Shown here in pieces: positions 23,101 to 35,110 of a stretch of 64,000 nucleotides of DNA. Under the pieces are notes generated by a model that was not told the DNA's origin, searched no databases, and worked only from the letters and a program-made list of their open reading frames with translations. The stretch comes from Carya illinoinensis (lineage: Eukaryota; Streptophyta; Magnoliopsida; Fagales; Juglandaceae), in the NCBI RefSeq assembly GCF_018687715.1, contig NC_056759.1, forward strand, positions 33,508,385 to 33,572,384. The letters run 5' to 3'. The translations under genes were made by a program, and so were the position numbers. Within the stretch, counting starts at the first letter, position 1; every line of letters starts with the position of its first letter.

Positions 23101-23816
23101 CATGGTTTAAAGGGAAAAGAATAGTTTGATCGTCTTCATGAAATTGGTACACTTGCCCGGGTACCTTTTTTTCAGAACTTGTGTAATTGCCTAAAAATTT
23201 CAGATTTCGAGCATCCAAGGACCAAGGAGACCAAGTTATCCTTATTGGTCATAGATGAATTCAAATCACAATAATGGTGAGTATGAACAAACCAAAAGCA
23301 CTACAATAATTCTTGGATGAAGTCACCTTATCATTCATAAGCTTATTTTTAAAACCATATAATTCATCCATATATTATATTATATATATTTTTATCTTAT
23401 TTAAATGGCTTGTATTTTCTACTATCAATATAAACTATATAATAAGGATGATGATGCCATAAAGGCAACATCATTTGAGGTTATATCAACCCTAAGAGAT
23501 GTTTTGAATAGCAGTTCCCTTTGGAGAAATCATGTTCAAACTTACACTCAAGTGTATCCCTTTTTTTTTTTTTTTTTTTCGCTATTTTTTTGGCCTTCCA
23601 TAGGCTTTTCTATTTTGTTGTATGCTTGGAAGCTTCATCATAAATATTTTCCTTGCCATTACTGGTTGTACCATTTTAGTTTGTGCTGGTTATCATGGTT
23701 CCATACAGTTGTGTGGAGCCTTTATAGTAGCATTGTTACATTTACAAGGTTTACATCTTCTCATCTTTTCCATGCAAATGTTCCCGTGTTCAGGGACTTG
23801 CTCTGATATGGATCAT

Positions 23817-23817
<1 letters not shown>

Positions 23818-23851
<34 letters not shown>
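23818..23851 (+). repeat. (CT)n microsatellite
   Basis: A pure CT run of about 17 units inside the long intron of the Lon relic. Confidence 0.9.
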
Positions 23852-23852
<1 letters not shown>

Positions 23853-23996
23853 ATGCAGTAATCTTGAAAGGCACATAATTTTTCTACCTTGATTAGCCTG
23901 CATAAAGATTTTGCTGATAACACATACCAAAGAAGCATGTCTCCATCATTAAAAAAGCCTGTTTATTCATTGTCAATCCAAAAAGTTTATGGTTTG

Positions 23997-24659
23997 TGTT
24001 GAGTTTGGCTTGATTTCCTTCTGAAAATGTGTTTTTTGAGGCTTGGCTTGATTATTGCTTGATCTTGGCTCAAGCAACCTGAGCTCAACACTTCTCTTGA
24101 GCAAATCTTAAGTCAGAGAGTTCGCTCGACATCCGCTTGACAGTCAGCTCGAGTAGGAGGCCAACCTGTGAGTTCGCTCGACACTCGCTCAATAGTCAGC
24201 TAGAGTGAGTGCTTGAGCTAAATGTCTGCTCGACCCTTCACTCAAGCGAATGTTCTGTTTTTAGGGCAATTGCACCGTTTTGTATAAATGCATTTTTTTC
24301 TTGATATGTTATGGCATTTTAAAGACTTAGGGAGAGGCCAGAACCCAGGGAGAACGCCAACAAGAGAGAGGCCTTTTTGTGAGTTCCATTTGTGAGCTTG
24401 AGAGCTCATTTGGGTGTACTGGGGTTTTGAGATTAAGGAGTGATTTGTTATATCTCTCTTTTACTCCATCTTTGATAGTGAATTTCTTTGAAAATTGACT
24501 CTGCTAGTGGGACATAGGCTATGTTCTAAGCCAAACCACTTAAATCTTGGTGTCTTTGTGTGCTTGCTTTTGGTTTACCTGTTTTGATCTTTGTTTTGCT
24601 TCTGCTATTGCTTTCTTTAGCATCTAGCTTGTCTCTTGATCTCCAGTTGGATCCCAACA
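23997..24659 (+). mobile_element. solo LTR, copia-type
   Basis: 663 bp from tgttgagtttggcttg to ggatcccaaca, so TGTTG...CAACA ends. The flanks are gtttg (23,992-23,996) and ctttg (24,660-24,664), a target duplication matching at four of five. Internal text (gtgggacataggctatg, ccaaaccacttaaatcttgg) is typical of the transcribed end of plant copia LTRs. No PBS or internal coding follows, so it is a recombination product. It contains imperfect internal copies of gagttcgctcgacatccgct / gagttcgctcgacactcgct with agtcagctcgag. Confidence 0.75.
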
Positions 24660-24779
24660 CTTTGAAACCAACTTTAATATGAATACATTAACTAAATGCA
24701 GTACTAGTTATCTGTGTTCATGTAATCACTTTCTTGAATAATGTTTTGGTTTGAATTTCTCCCCTCATTAGTCGATGGC

Positions 24780-25110
24780 TAGTAACAATTGAGTTTTCCA
24801 AGATTTTCTGACTCTTAATCCAAACATGTTTACATCACATCAATCTTAAAAATCATTTTCATCAAAGCATCTTACCTAAACTTTCATAAAAACCAGAAAA
24901 AAGTTTAGCAAAACTGAAAAAATCTCAGCAAAACTGAAAAAATCTCTAACACAAGTTTTTTCCTCACCACCACTTTTTCAAAATCAAATGTAAACATCTC
25001 TCTAAAACATTTCTCAATCCAAACATGTTTTTAATCGGTCCCACCACTTTACACAAAACTCCATAAAAACCCATCTTTAAAAAGTTTTCTCATAGGAAAT
25101 CTTACATTCG
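24780..25110. mobile_element. possible MITE with aatccaaacatgttt ends
   Basis: aatccaaacatgttt occurs at about 24,818-24,832 and again at about 25,017-25,031, around a low-complexity segment with repeated gcaaaactgaaaaaatctc. Boundaries are unclear. Confidence 0.3.
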
Positions 25111-25347
25111 AATATCCCCTAAGACCTGCGAATTTAAGTTCTCACTTGGATCCATAGTCTTTTTCCCTAATAAATAGGAAGTGGAGCCGTGGAGGATGGG
25201 CTGACAGGGTCCAGTTTAAATCCATTAGGGTGCTTGAGTTCTGTTTGCCTATTGAAAAGGCAAAAAAATAAAAACAGAAAAAGAAAGAAAGAAAGAAAGA
25301 TATGAAAGAAAAATAAGTTGTGATAATTGAACTGTACCTTCTAGTAA

Positions 25348-25660
25348 CCCTCTGATCGCACAAAAGTGTGGAAAATGGTCCCAATTTGTCTATGGTGGTG
25401 TATTTGGAGGGAGAGGAATGCAAGAAGTTTTGAAGATCGAGAGTGGTCAATGGAAGCGCTTAGAAGTTTATTTTTCAATACCTTACTCTATTGGTCAATT
25501 GTAATTGATTCTAAAAGAATATATTTTCATGACTTTCTTGTATTGCTAAACTCACATATATAGGCGACGCTCTTGGATATGTCCTGTATACTCAGGCCTT
25601 TGTCTATTTTATTATCAATAAAATTTTGTTTATGGATAAAAAAAAAAAAAGGAAAAAGAA
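25348..25660 (+). mobile_element. 5'-truncated LINE with zf-RVT remnant and perfect 18-bp TSD
   Basis: aactgtaccttctagtaa occurs at 25,330-25,347 and 25,661-25,678. The 313-bp insert ends in an A-rich tail and encodes the C-terminal end of an L1-type reverse transcriptase protein (VWKMVPICLWWCIWRERNAR, SFEDREWSMEALRSLFFNTL), the reverse-transcriptase zinc-binding region, then a stop and short 3' UTR with AATAAA. A perfect TSD and open reading frame suggest a fairly recent insertion. Confidence 0.9.
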
Positions 25661-25969
25661 AACTGTACCTTCTAGTAAGGCCTGTTATAAGGAAAAGTAT
25701 AGTTGCATGACTCTGCCTATAATATGCTGTATGCGGAAGAATGTAATATATGTCGGCATGTTGAAATTATGTCAATCAAAGAACCTCAAAATTAAATACT
25801 TAAACATGACAAATGGTTGCTTGGTCTAAATGTGTGTTTTCCTCCTTTGGTTTAGGATGTAAAAAGATTATTTGGGGCATTTCACCTATCAAGTTCATTT
25901 AAGATGAATCTGTGAGTAATAATTTACATATGTTGGTAATGGGGATAGTTTTCACAACCTGCATGTATC

Positions 25970-26092
25970 TCTTTCTAGTCCTAGACGATGCTAGGTGTAT
26001 TCCGTGTATACTTTCTGTGTACTTGAGCTATGCCTCTTTCCTATGATCTATCATTAAACCTTTAATCGTACTCATAAAAAAAAAAGAAAAGA
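25970..26092 (+). mobile_element. LINE 3' tail
   Basis: The text ctttctgtgtacttgagcta followed by tgcctctttc, an ATTAAA signal and an A-run matches the ends of the other LINE tails. Possible degraded target repeat: aatttacatatgttgg before and aatttatgtatgtagg after. Confidence 0.6.
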
Positions 26093-27354
26093 ATTTATGT
26101 ATGTAGGAGAAGTTCTGTTTTGCTATAATTGGGGCAACCTCGTCAGGTTCTAGTTTCTCATTATCTTGGCATTGTGATAATCATGTACGCAGAAGATGAC
26201 TACTTAGCTTTCTATTTTTGAATCAATCAGTTCCAAAAGGAAGTGGGGAATGTTTCTGTATAATTACACTAAAATATTTCTGTAGAATTACTTAAATATT
26301 TGTACCAAGGAAACAGCTCTTGTTTTGTCGTGCCCAATAATGGGATTTCTATTACGATTCATATAAGCTTTTACTTGAGTGATGGGAAAAGATTGTGTTT
26401 CTTTTCCTTTCTTTTCCTTTGCTTTGACCAAGAATGGTTTGAGTTAGTGATATTTTTACAGCAATGACTGAAGTGGCAGAAAATGTTTTATGCATATTTC
26501 AATTACTGATATCATTTATCACTGCACTTTGTGATCAACTCATTGCTTTGCAATTTCTTTGTATTAACTTTTCCCTTTTTCTCTTGAAATCTTTAGCATA
26601 TAGGTGATTTCAGTTTTCCTTGGCTAGCAGATTCTGGAGCTGCAATATCTGGTGCAAACAAATTGCAGTGCTAGCAAGTGCTTGAAGAGTTTAGATGTAT
26701 GAAACAATATTTGACACGTTTTAGTTTCGTGGTTGTTCTTGAAGAGCTTGGTTTTTATGTGGAATATTCTGCTATCTAATGTCTAAAACATGCGCATCTA
26801 TATTTCAGATTGATACATCCAAACTGCTTTTGAATCAATTGCCAAAGCCATTGAAGAAAAGATAAGCAGTGAGCGGCGACTTCACTTGTTGAATGAACAG
26901 CTTAAGCCCATAAAGAAGGTATTTAACTCGATTTCCATTTATGTACACACACACACAAGCACATGTATATGGATTTGATTTCTTATTTTTGTTATCCTGT
27001 CATTCCACCATCTTTATGGGGTGTTACTTTTTTAAACCTTGGTCCATCTTGTAATTTTCATGGATTGTTTTGATACAGGAATAAGGATTACAGACAGATG
27101 ACAAAACCACATTTTCTGGTTAGTTCTTTTCTTACCTCTGCTCTGAAATAGTACTAAGTTGCTTCCCTATCGAAAAGGTACACTTAATAATATGGGCAGA
27201 AGGTTCATTTGTAGCTGAAATCTATATTATCAAGGTTTAGCATGACTGGTTTCCAAGCTAAAATTTCTAGAGAATTGAAGCCATACTTTTGACCTAATTG
27301 GTTGATTCTAACTGTAATGACCAATGAATGAATTGTGTGGTGGTATAATGTAAT

Positions 27355-27975
27355 AGAGTAATGATATATACAGCCATGAGTTATGCAAGCGGCGCGTACT
27401 CTTTTTAAAAAAAAGTGGGATCTACCAAAGAAAGAGTATGGCTTACACGTGAGAGAAGTTGTTAAGATATAAAATAAATAAAAAATAAATAATAAAATTT
27501 ATATCTTTTTACCTAATATTTGTAACTGTAAATTGTGCAACTACTACATAATCACTTTAAAAAAAATGAATAAAATATAAGACTCACATAAAAAAAATTA
27601 ATTTTTTAAAATAATTACATGGCACTTACGTACTTAACAATTATAAGTAAAATTACTCTTTTAACTCATTTTCTTTTCTGGATAAGTTAGTAACCAATTC
27701 ATTGCTCCGAAATCTGTGAAGAGCAGGGGCGATTGCCCATGAGGAAAATTGGGAGTGGGGCAAGGGCCCCTTATCAAAAATTTTGGAGCAACGAATTGCT
27801 TACTCGACTAACAAGGGCAGATGGCCCATTTATACTGCAACATATTTTCATGAGCTGATGATTCTCATCATCTAATTTTCATGTTAAAAAATTAGAGGAA
27901 TGTTACGTACGATTGTGAAGTATATAAGAGTTGTCCAGTCATTTAAAAAAAAAGTAAAGTTTATTATTAAAAAAT
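27355..27975. repeat. AT-rich MITE relatives and a small foldback
   Basis: About 27,355-27,670 begins gagtaatgatatatacagc and belongs with the repeats at 8940-9265. About 27,690-27,712 (gtaaccaattcattgctccg...) is inverted at about 27,781-27,803 (ttttggagcaacgaattgct...), with about four mismatches, enclosing a 68-bp loop rich in ggggc/gcccc. About 27,895-27,975 starts gaggaatgttacgtacg, another family end. Confidence 0.5.
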
Positions 27976-28124
27976 TAATTTTATTTTCACGTAATCTTAT
28001 CTACCATATAAATCTGCTTAGTCCGTTGGCTAGTTAGAAGGCAATTTATTTAGAATGTACTATTTCTGCCGATCAACAATAGAACATAATTCTTTATTTT
28101 CAGATATGCCTGACCTTTTTCCTC

Positions 28125-28300
28125 TTCGACCTCTACACACCATATTTTTTTATATTTTTCAATTTTTTTATTTTTTTAATTTATTTTTGAGTTTATTCTT
28201 CTTAAACTAATTGAATTCTTTTATTCATTATTTATATATTAAATATTTGTTAAAAGAAAAAAAAATTAAAAAAATATAGTGTGTAGAGGTTGTGTGAATA
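28125..28300. mobile_element. MITE with CGACCTCTACACACCATATTT ends
   Basis: Left end tcgacctctacacaccatat is matched by right end atatagtgtgtagaggttgt as a near-perfect inverted repeat, around an almost pure A/T core. About 170 bp long. Confidence 0.65.
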
Positions 28301-29921
28301 GGAAATATGTTGGATAACTTTTTTTCCCTTTTTAAGGGGGCCTGCATGGGTCTTGTACATCCTAGACCTTGCATAAATCATTTTCCTGTTTGCAAAGATC
28401 TTGATTCATATGAGGCAGTCACGGAACTTTCATTCTTGTGGTCAGAATCAGGTTAAGGAAAAACATTAGCAGCAAGGAGGAGCAAAGTAAAGACCATCAT
28501 ATTCCCTGTAATTCCCTCTTGAATTATGCAATTATGCAGTCTGACATCTGTTATGTTTATGATTAATTAATGTGGCAAATGGGATTAAGGTGTTATTGTT
28601 TGAGATGAGGAATGTATATTTTTATTCCAGCTTTTTTCTCATAGGGTTGATGTGACCATTTTATTTTTGAAAAAACAAGAATAAATGAGTTACACCACGT
28701 TTAGATATTGAGATGAGAAAAGATGAAAGTATCTTTCTACTCAAACTAAGCTTAAAGGTGATTTTTATACTTGAATATGACCGAAGAAACACTTTATCCT
28801 CTAAAAATGGGACATGAAAGATCTAAAAAACCGGTTCAACAAGAGATGATTATTCATTACTTATAAAAATGTCCAAGACCTTATCTACAAGTAATATGAG
28901 ATTTATTCTTTAACATATATGATAACAGGTAGCATTTAAAATTGTCACATGGCGAGTTTATTCATCTTGATCATTAAAATTGGACAAAGAGTAGTGCTAT
29001 TGAAGAAGCGTGATAGATGGAGTGCAGTATCTTATAAATTTCAACAGCCTAATACTACATGACAAATCGAATATCAATTTAAAGGTCAGAAGTATATTTG
29101 CTCTAGAAACGTGGTAGAAGTCAGTAGAAGAAAGTTGCTTACTCAGCATTGAACCCACGCTGCCACTTGCAGATCTCAATGTCACTAATAATTCAATTCC
29201 TGGCCGGCCGGGTGCTTCACTTAAAACTATCATGAGAGTGGGTTGGTCACTTTCTTTTCTTTTTCAGAGTGTTTTGACTCTTTTGGAAAGAAAATCTTTG
29301 TGGGCGGTTGGATCATGTGTCCCGCTGATTGAGACTAGACCTAAGAGGATCTGGACTCACACAAATGTCCTCAAATCTCACTTCAAAGCATGCATTTCAC
29401 TTATGATTATAGTCTCTCTTTTCTTTTTCAAAATTGATTGGAGTTTTAGGTGGGAAAGTAAGAAAATTGGTCTCACAAATATTTGTTTGTATTTAAAATG
29501 ATATACACTAAAATCATGTTTCTCTTTGATACCTTTCTCTGTGCTTGCATTTTAATGGCACCTCTATAAGATCTTGCAACAATTAGTAAGAATTTTTACC
29601 TTCTAATTATGAGATTATTTACATGTTTTTGTGTCACGCAGCAATCCGTGAGGATCAGTTAGACACAAAGAAGCATGATTAATGGATAAGACTCATTATC
29701 ATGGAATCATTGTCACTAACTAGTCAAGACTATGACAAGTATATATGAAGTAATATCTTTGGAGGGTCTTCATGTAGACCCCTAGCATGAATGACTAAAC
29801 AGATTGTCAAGAAAGGAAAGCCTTGGTAATAATAAGATCTTCAAAGACTTTATCGTGTATTAGAAAGAACCAATTATAGTGGACCCTCAAAGATCTCATG
29901 CATGAACCTCACACACGGGGA

Positions 29922-29990
<69 letters not shown>

Positions 29991-31063
29991 GAGGTAATGA
30001 TGTTGGGTCATACTTCCACCAAGATTGAGAGAGATTGAGAGAGATTGTTTGTTCTTGCAGGCCAGCTATGGATTCTGAGGCCATTTTACATGGTTGAAAC
30101 CATCACAATCAAAGCTAGTGATTGCTCCTCTAAAAGGAGGATGATCATCATCTTCTGTGACGTGAAAATTTATATTCAAAAGTTGGATAATTTTTTTAAA
30201 ATTTATTTTCCTTTCTATTAGATGAATGGAAAGTGTGGTTGAATTAAATTAGCAACATGCACGAGCTTTGCTTTTGCTCTCTGAAATAGTAGGCGCCTAA
30301 CTACCATTATCCACTTCAACAGCTTTCTTAAATCTCACGAGGGATATTTGACGGATTTATCTCCAAATCACAATAAATATTTTTTAAACAAAGTTAGAAT
30401 CTTTGGATACTAACTTTCCTTATTGAATCTATATATTATATACAAGTATTAAACGATGATGATCTCATATTTCAGTTATTTTTATATAATTTTTACGTGT
30501 TTTATTGATATAATTGATTAAAATAATTATTTTATATTAAAAAAATGATGTAGCCAATTATATTAATAAAGTAAATAAAAAATTCGTAAAAATAACTGTG
30601 CATGCAATTCTTATTTTTTTATATATGATTCTAATCTTTATACATATAACGCGGGGGCTACCTTCTTTAAGGATATAAAAGTTGACTACAGACGCTTGCA
30701 GGGAGGATTAGGTGAAGATCATATGTCATGATTATTTTCGTAGAGCTACAGTTAGTGTGCAAAATCCATGATTGTGATAAAAGAATGAGGTTTAGATGGC
30801 CTAGAGTTCGAACTTTATGCCTTAGATGAAGTAGACCACATACCATTTGTAATTCTAGAAGAACTTTGTTTAAAAAAATACCATATCCATCCTTCCACAA
30901 CCAATGGCAACAAAATTAAATGAACTTACAAAATAAAAAGAAGGTAAAAATGGATGCTTCCTTCATAAGGTGCATCCATTATTCTTTATAGCAAGAACAA
31001 AGCCAATCAAATAAATAAGTAGATGTCTACTCATTGTCTAACTAGATAAGCATGAACTCTAAT
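28301..31063. other. gene-free intergenic DNA
   Basis: Short open frames (for example 28,997-29,233 and 29,232-29,501) have no recognisable family or splice pattern. About 30,475-30,630 is a second copy of the dispersed repeat near 5905. Nothing else could be supported. Confidence 0.5.
29917..29987 (+). repeat. (GA)n microsatellite
   Basis: About 33 GA units following ggggagagg. Downstream gattgagagagattgagaga is a degraded continuation. Confidence 0.95.
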
Positions 31064-31288
31064 GGGAGGTTTGGATAATGAGATGAGATGAGATAGTTTT
31101 AGATGAAAGTTAAAAAGTTGAATAAAATATTATTAGAATATTATTTTTTAATATTATTATTATTTTAGAATTTGAAAAAATTGAATTATTTAATATATTT
31201 TGTGTGAAAATTTGAAAAAGTTATAATGATGAGATGTGATGAATTGAGATGAGTTGAAACCATCTTTATATCCGGACCTAGTTTAAAT
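31064..31288. mobile_element. MITE, GAGATGAGATG family (copy 2)
   Basis: Left part ggaggtttggataatgagat and right part gagatgagttgaaaccatct with tatccggacctagttt mirror the element at 6781-6997, including the core attattagaatattattttt. Confidence 0.7.
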
Positions 31289-31924
31289 GAATTATGCTTA
31301 CCACAAACTAGGGTTTAGAACCGCGATACTATATTTTTTAGTCATTCTATTTATAAGCTGGTATGAGAATACATTATTGATGTATCGCAATTTGATTTGC
31401 AATTTTTCATATAAATCAAATCATGTCATATTAAGAGTATAGAATACATTATTGTGATATTGTTAAATAAGACTAATCAAAACAATATAAGACAACCCAC
31501 TAATTGTTGTAAAACGTTTTTTTATTTTTTTATAAAATTCATTTAAGAGTAGAGTAGACTATACGTATACGTATACGTATGAATGGTAAACTGGTAAGTT
31601 ACTTGTTAAGTGACAAGTCAATTGCAACTTAAATTTGCGTTGTGTATGTACACTTCGATTTTTATTAGATCAAACGATCAAAGGGGCTGTTTATAATTCG
31701 AAGATTTTTGGGGTATTCTTGAGACTAGTTTTTTAACATCCAAAGATAATAAACTTCTTAATAATAAAAAAAAATCTTAATACATATAACTTGAACCCTA
31801 TAATATATATATATATATATATATCTTGAATTGAAAGTTTTCTAAAAAATTCAATAATATCTCATTCGGATATTAGTGCACAGTTGTGCTTGCAACTAGA
31901 TTTTTCTTTATAACTTAGGTTCAA

Positions 31925-32242
31925 CTGAAATCAATTCAGTCCAGTCTAATTTTAAATTGAGTCAACATCTAAACACTAATTACTCTCAAATTATTAAACT
32001 CATCTCAACTTAAAACCTATCTACACATGATACCTATAATTTTTTTCAACTCAACTTTTTTACTCGTGAGATCCACAAACTTTTTTAACTTTCCATAAAT
32101 ATATCTAAACTTATCTTAATAACCAAACATATTTAAATTCATTTTAGGTGAGCTCTACAAAACTCACTCTACTATCTTAACTTATTAATATTCATAAAAA
32201 ACTCAATTCATCTCAACTCAGCTCAACATCCAAACGGGGTCT
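31925..32242. mobile_element. MITE-like element ending caaacggggtct (also 34,850-35,186)
   Basis: The right end ctcaacatccaaacggggtc and the internal gagtcaacatctaaac are related by inversion. At 34,850-35,186 the left end tcctatatgaatgttgagtt opposes aatctaacaatcaaacgggg. Unit 2 has the counterparts at about 54,770-55,082 and 56,343-56,690, so they predate the duplication. Confidence 0.5.
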
Positions 32243-33375
32243 AAAAGGCTATGCTTTATAACACCATTAATTTTATATATTCTCAGATTACTTCACTATT
32301 ATTTACAGATATTCTTAGTATCCAAATAGTGACAGATTTATGAGTAATATAATTCTTCATTCTGATTTTTTTTTTTTTACTCCCCAGTTAAATCAATTGA
32401 TATGATGATATACGTACAGTTGATATGTGAATCATTTAAATAAAAAGATTAAAAAAAAAAAGAAAAAAAAAAAGAACTCAAAATACGTACGTTACATCAT
32501 CTGATCATATAAATGAGGAACAACATTTTCTCTTTGAATTATATATATTTTTGTCCTCATGAATTCTTGTAAGGATTTAATTATTTGTCAAAACATGCAG
32601 CGAAATTAATGAAATATTAAGAAGTGGATGCATGTCTGGAGGGAGACTTGGAGTTATAAACTTATCGATTGCTTGTCGTTACTCTAAAAAAATATGTTAT
32701 GTACAAGTAGTACCATCCATTTGCATGCGTACGTATGAATATATTCATAAAGGCCCTCCACCATGAGCACAATGATGAATTGATTCCTACTCAGTGTGAC
32801 ATCTCATTCTTATCCACAGTCTATGTGAACATACATGCTCCCCTAATATATATGATCATCATCCTCTTAAAAATAATTAATTATTACTTAATTCCAATTA
32901 TAATACACAACATGATACCCTCTCTTTTTACAACAGCTTCCACGTTACAAACATTATTTACCCACTACCACTTATTTATTTCTTTAATTTATAGGATTAA
33001 AAAATAAATAAAAAATTGAAATTAAAATCAGATTTTTAATGTTCGTCGATCGTAAAATAGATTGTAAAATAATTATATTATAAATAGTCATTTCTTAATT
33101 ATTTATGTAAAGGCAAGAGTTAAAAGCTAGCTAGCTAGCAGCCTCCAAGTCATGTTCCCATTTTATTCTCATGTCTTAAAAGCATTAAACAATTAGGAAA
33201 AACCTCTGATTACGACCTAAAAGCAGATCAGTCAAGTTGATCATGAGTGTCATGATATCATAAAATAAGTAGTTATAATGATATCTTCCCAACCATTTCT
33301 CAACCATTTCTCAACCATTCACAACTTTATTAAACAAGATTGCTATATTTTTATCAAACAACACTAACATAATAT

Positions 33376-33449
33376 GCCAAGAGCCTGATGATCTAATGGT
33401 ATATGACCCAATTATTCAAATGGAAAATCTAGGTTCAAAACCCTCCACC

Positions 33450-33452
<3 letters not shown>
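33376..33452 (+). mobile_element. tRNA-derived SINE head
   Basis: gagcctgatgatctaatggt resembles a tRNA A-box region and aggttcaaaaccct a B-box (GGTTCRANNCC), 40 bp apart, the layout of an internal RNA polymerase III promoter. A TA-run follows. It lies in the unit 1 segment absent from unit 2. The full SINE boundaries and TSD could not be defined. Confidence 0.5.

Positions 33453-33484
<32 letters not shown>
33453..33484. repeat. (TA)n microsatellite
   Basis: tttta followed by about 14 TA units. Other TA runs: 31,803-31,822, 37,196-37,226, 41,781-41,804, 54,648-54,662, 57,750-57,764 and 62,203-62,214. Confidence 0.9.
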
Positions 33485-33487
<3 letters not shown>

Positions 33488-35110
33488 AAGAAGAAGCAAA
33501 CAAACATAAATGAAAAGAATCCCCATGAACTTCCCTAGCTTATAACAGTCACAACTCCATGCTTATCACCAACTAATTAATAGTCTAATACTAATTAGTG
33601 CTAATCAAGTGTATTGGAGCAATAAGCCAATCTTATGATTTTGTTATTTTTAAATTAACCAAGTTGGGCATTTCTAAAAATATAATCACAACTATTTTAA
33701 TACCATTAAATGAAACAAATATCCACACACAAATTCACCATTTCCTATGTATTATTAGGATATTATTGCATTATGCTGATAGTTTGGATCATTGGCAAAT
33801 AGATCATAAACTAGTATATTTTCTAATACAAGCACTTTAGTTATAAATTAAGAGATTTCATAAAAATAAATTTACAAATTGATGTAGATTTAAGTGAAAT
33901 ATTCGATTTAGTTTATAATAAAAATAACTTTATAATTTGACATATTATAACAACTTACATCAATTTATAAATATACTTTTATGAAATTAATAGTAAAAAT
34001 TATTAGATACAAATTAGGTGAAAGACAACGTACCAAGAAAATCAGATTCTTGGAGATACTTGACACCTTGACCACGGATGCGTCCAACAGCATCTTCAAT
34101 ATTTGTCCCTTCTCAGTACAATGATTACATGGTCATGGCATTTTGAAACCATCAATTTTATAGTTTGCCATGTCTTATGAAGAAAAGTACCATACAGCAC
34201 TCTCATTCAACTTTAGAATTAATGTGAAAATAAAGAGAAATTTTTTACCTATAAAGAGTACAAGAATAAATAATAAATTGACGTGATTTGATATAATATA
34301 TTAAATTATAAAATTATTTTTATTATAAATTAAATATAATGCATCATATGAAATCTTATCATTTTTTTTTTTTAAAAATAGACTTCAATTCAATCTTGAA
34401 TTTATTATTTTATGAGTTTACTTTTATAAGACATTTTTATGACTGTATCACTTCTTATATGATACAATTTTGATAGTTGTATTAACGAATAGTGCTCATT
34501 ATAATTTTTTTAATATTTAGATCGACAACCATATATTAGTTCTGAAATAATGTTAGATACAGTCTTAAGATGTATAAGTCTCGTTATACTCATTTTCAAA
34601 AAGGGTGAAGTTTACTATTAAAAAAATAATTTTTTCATATAGATTTCATACATATTTAACCATTTTTTTAAAGGAATAGTACGAAACATGCATATCCTAA
34701 TATTATAAATATCAATTCTTTTAATTATGACACTTAGACGAAAAGAGTATTATACTTATAAAAAAAAAGTCTTATATGTGAAGATTGCTTAAAAAATTAT
34801 ACTTTCCACTCTTTATACCATCATAATTTTATACTTTTAGGTCCTATATGAATGTTGAGTTGAATTGAGATAAGTTAAATTTTTTTATGAATAGTAATGA
34901 GTTAAAATAGTGGAATAAGTTTTATGGGGTCTATCTAAAATGAGTTTATATATATTTAGATGTTAAGATGAATTTAAAAATATTTATAAAAAGTTGAATA
35001 AGGTTGTGGATCCCACGTATAAATAGGTGTTAGGTTGAAGAAAGTTATGGGTTTCATATATAAAGATGTTTTGAATTGAGATAAATTTAATAATTTGAAA
35101 ATTGAATATT

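Larger units (their letters stand above)
23101..27118 (+). pseudogene. truncated pseudogene of mitochondrial-type Lon protease (N-domain to central helices)
   Basis: Six exon relics with surviving splice sites match the plant Lon N-terminal half in order. They are 23,101-23,160 (HGLKGKE*FDRLHEIGTLAR); 23,204-23,276 (ISSIQG, then DQVILIGHR*IQITIM); about 23,411-23,551 (YNKDDDAIKATSFEVISTLR, DVLNSSSLWRNHVQTYTQ); 26,597 to about 26,730 (HIGDFSFPWLADSGAAISGA, NKLQC*QVLEE); 26,809-26,918 (ESIAKAIEEKISSERRLHLL, NEQLKPIKK); and 27,079-27,118 (E*GLQTDDKTTFSG). Asterisks are in-frame stops. A 7-nt duplication (ccaagga) shifts frame in the second exon. The AAA+ ATPase and Ser-Lys protease domains are absent downstream. 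Intact Lon degrades damaged proteins in mitochondria or other organelles; this copy cannot. The intron 23,552-26,596 has swollen with insertions. Confidence 0.85.

Noticed and set aside
29232..29501. 89-codon plus-strand frame
   Set aside because: No family resemblance and no flanking gene structure.
30800..30830. B-box-like gagttcgaac suggesting a tRNA
   Set aside because: No A-box at the right distance and no cloverleaf can be drawn.
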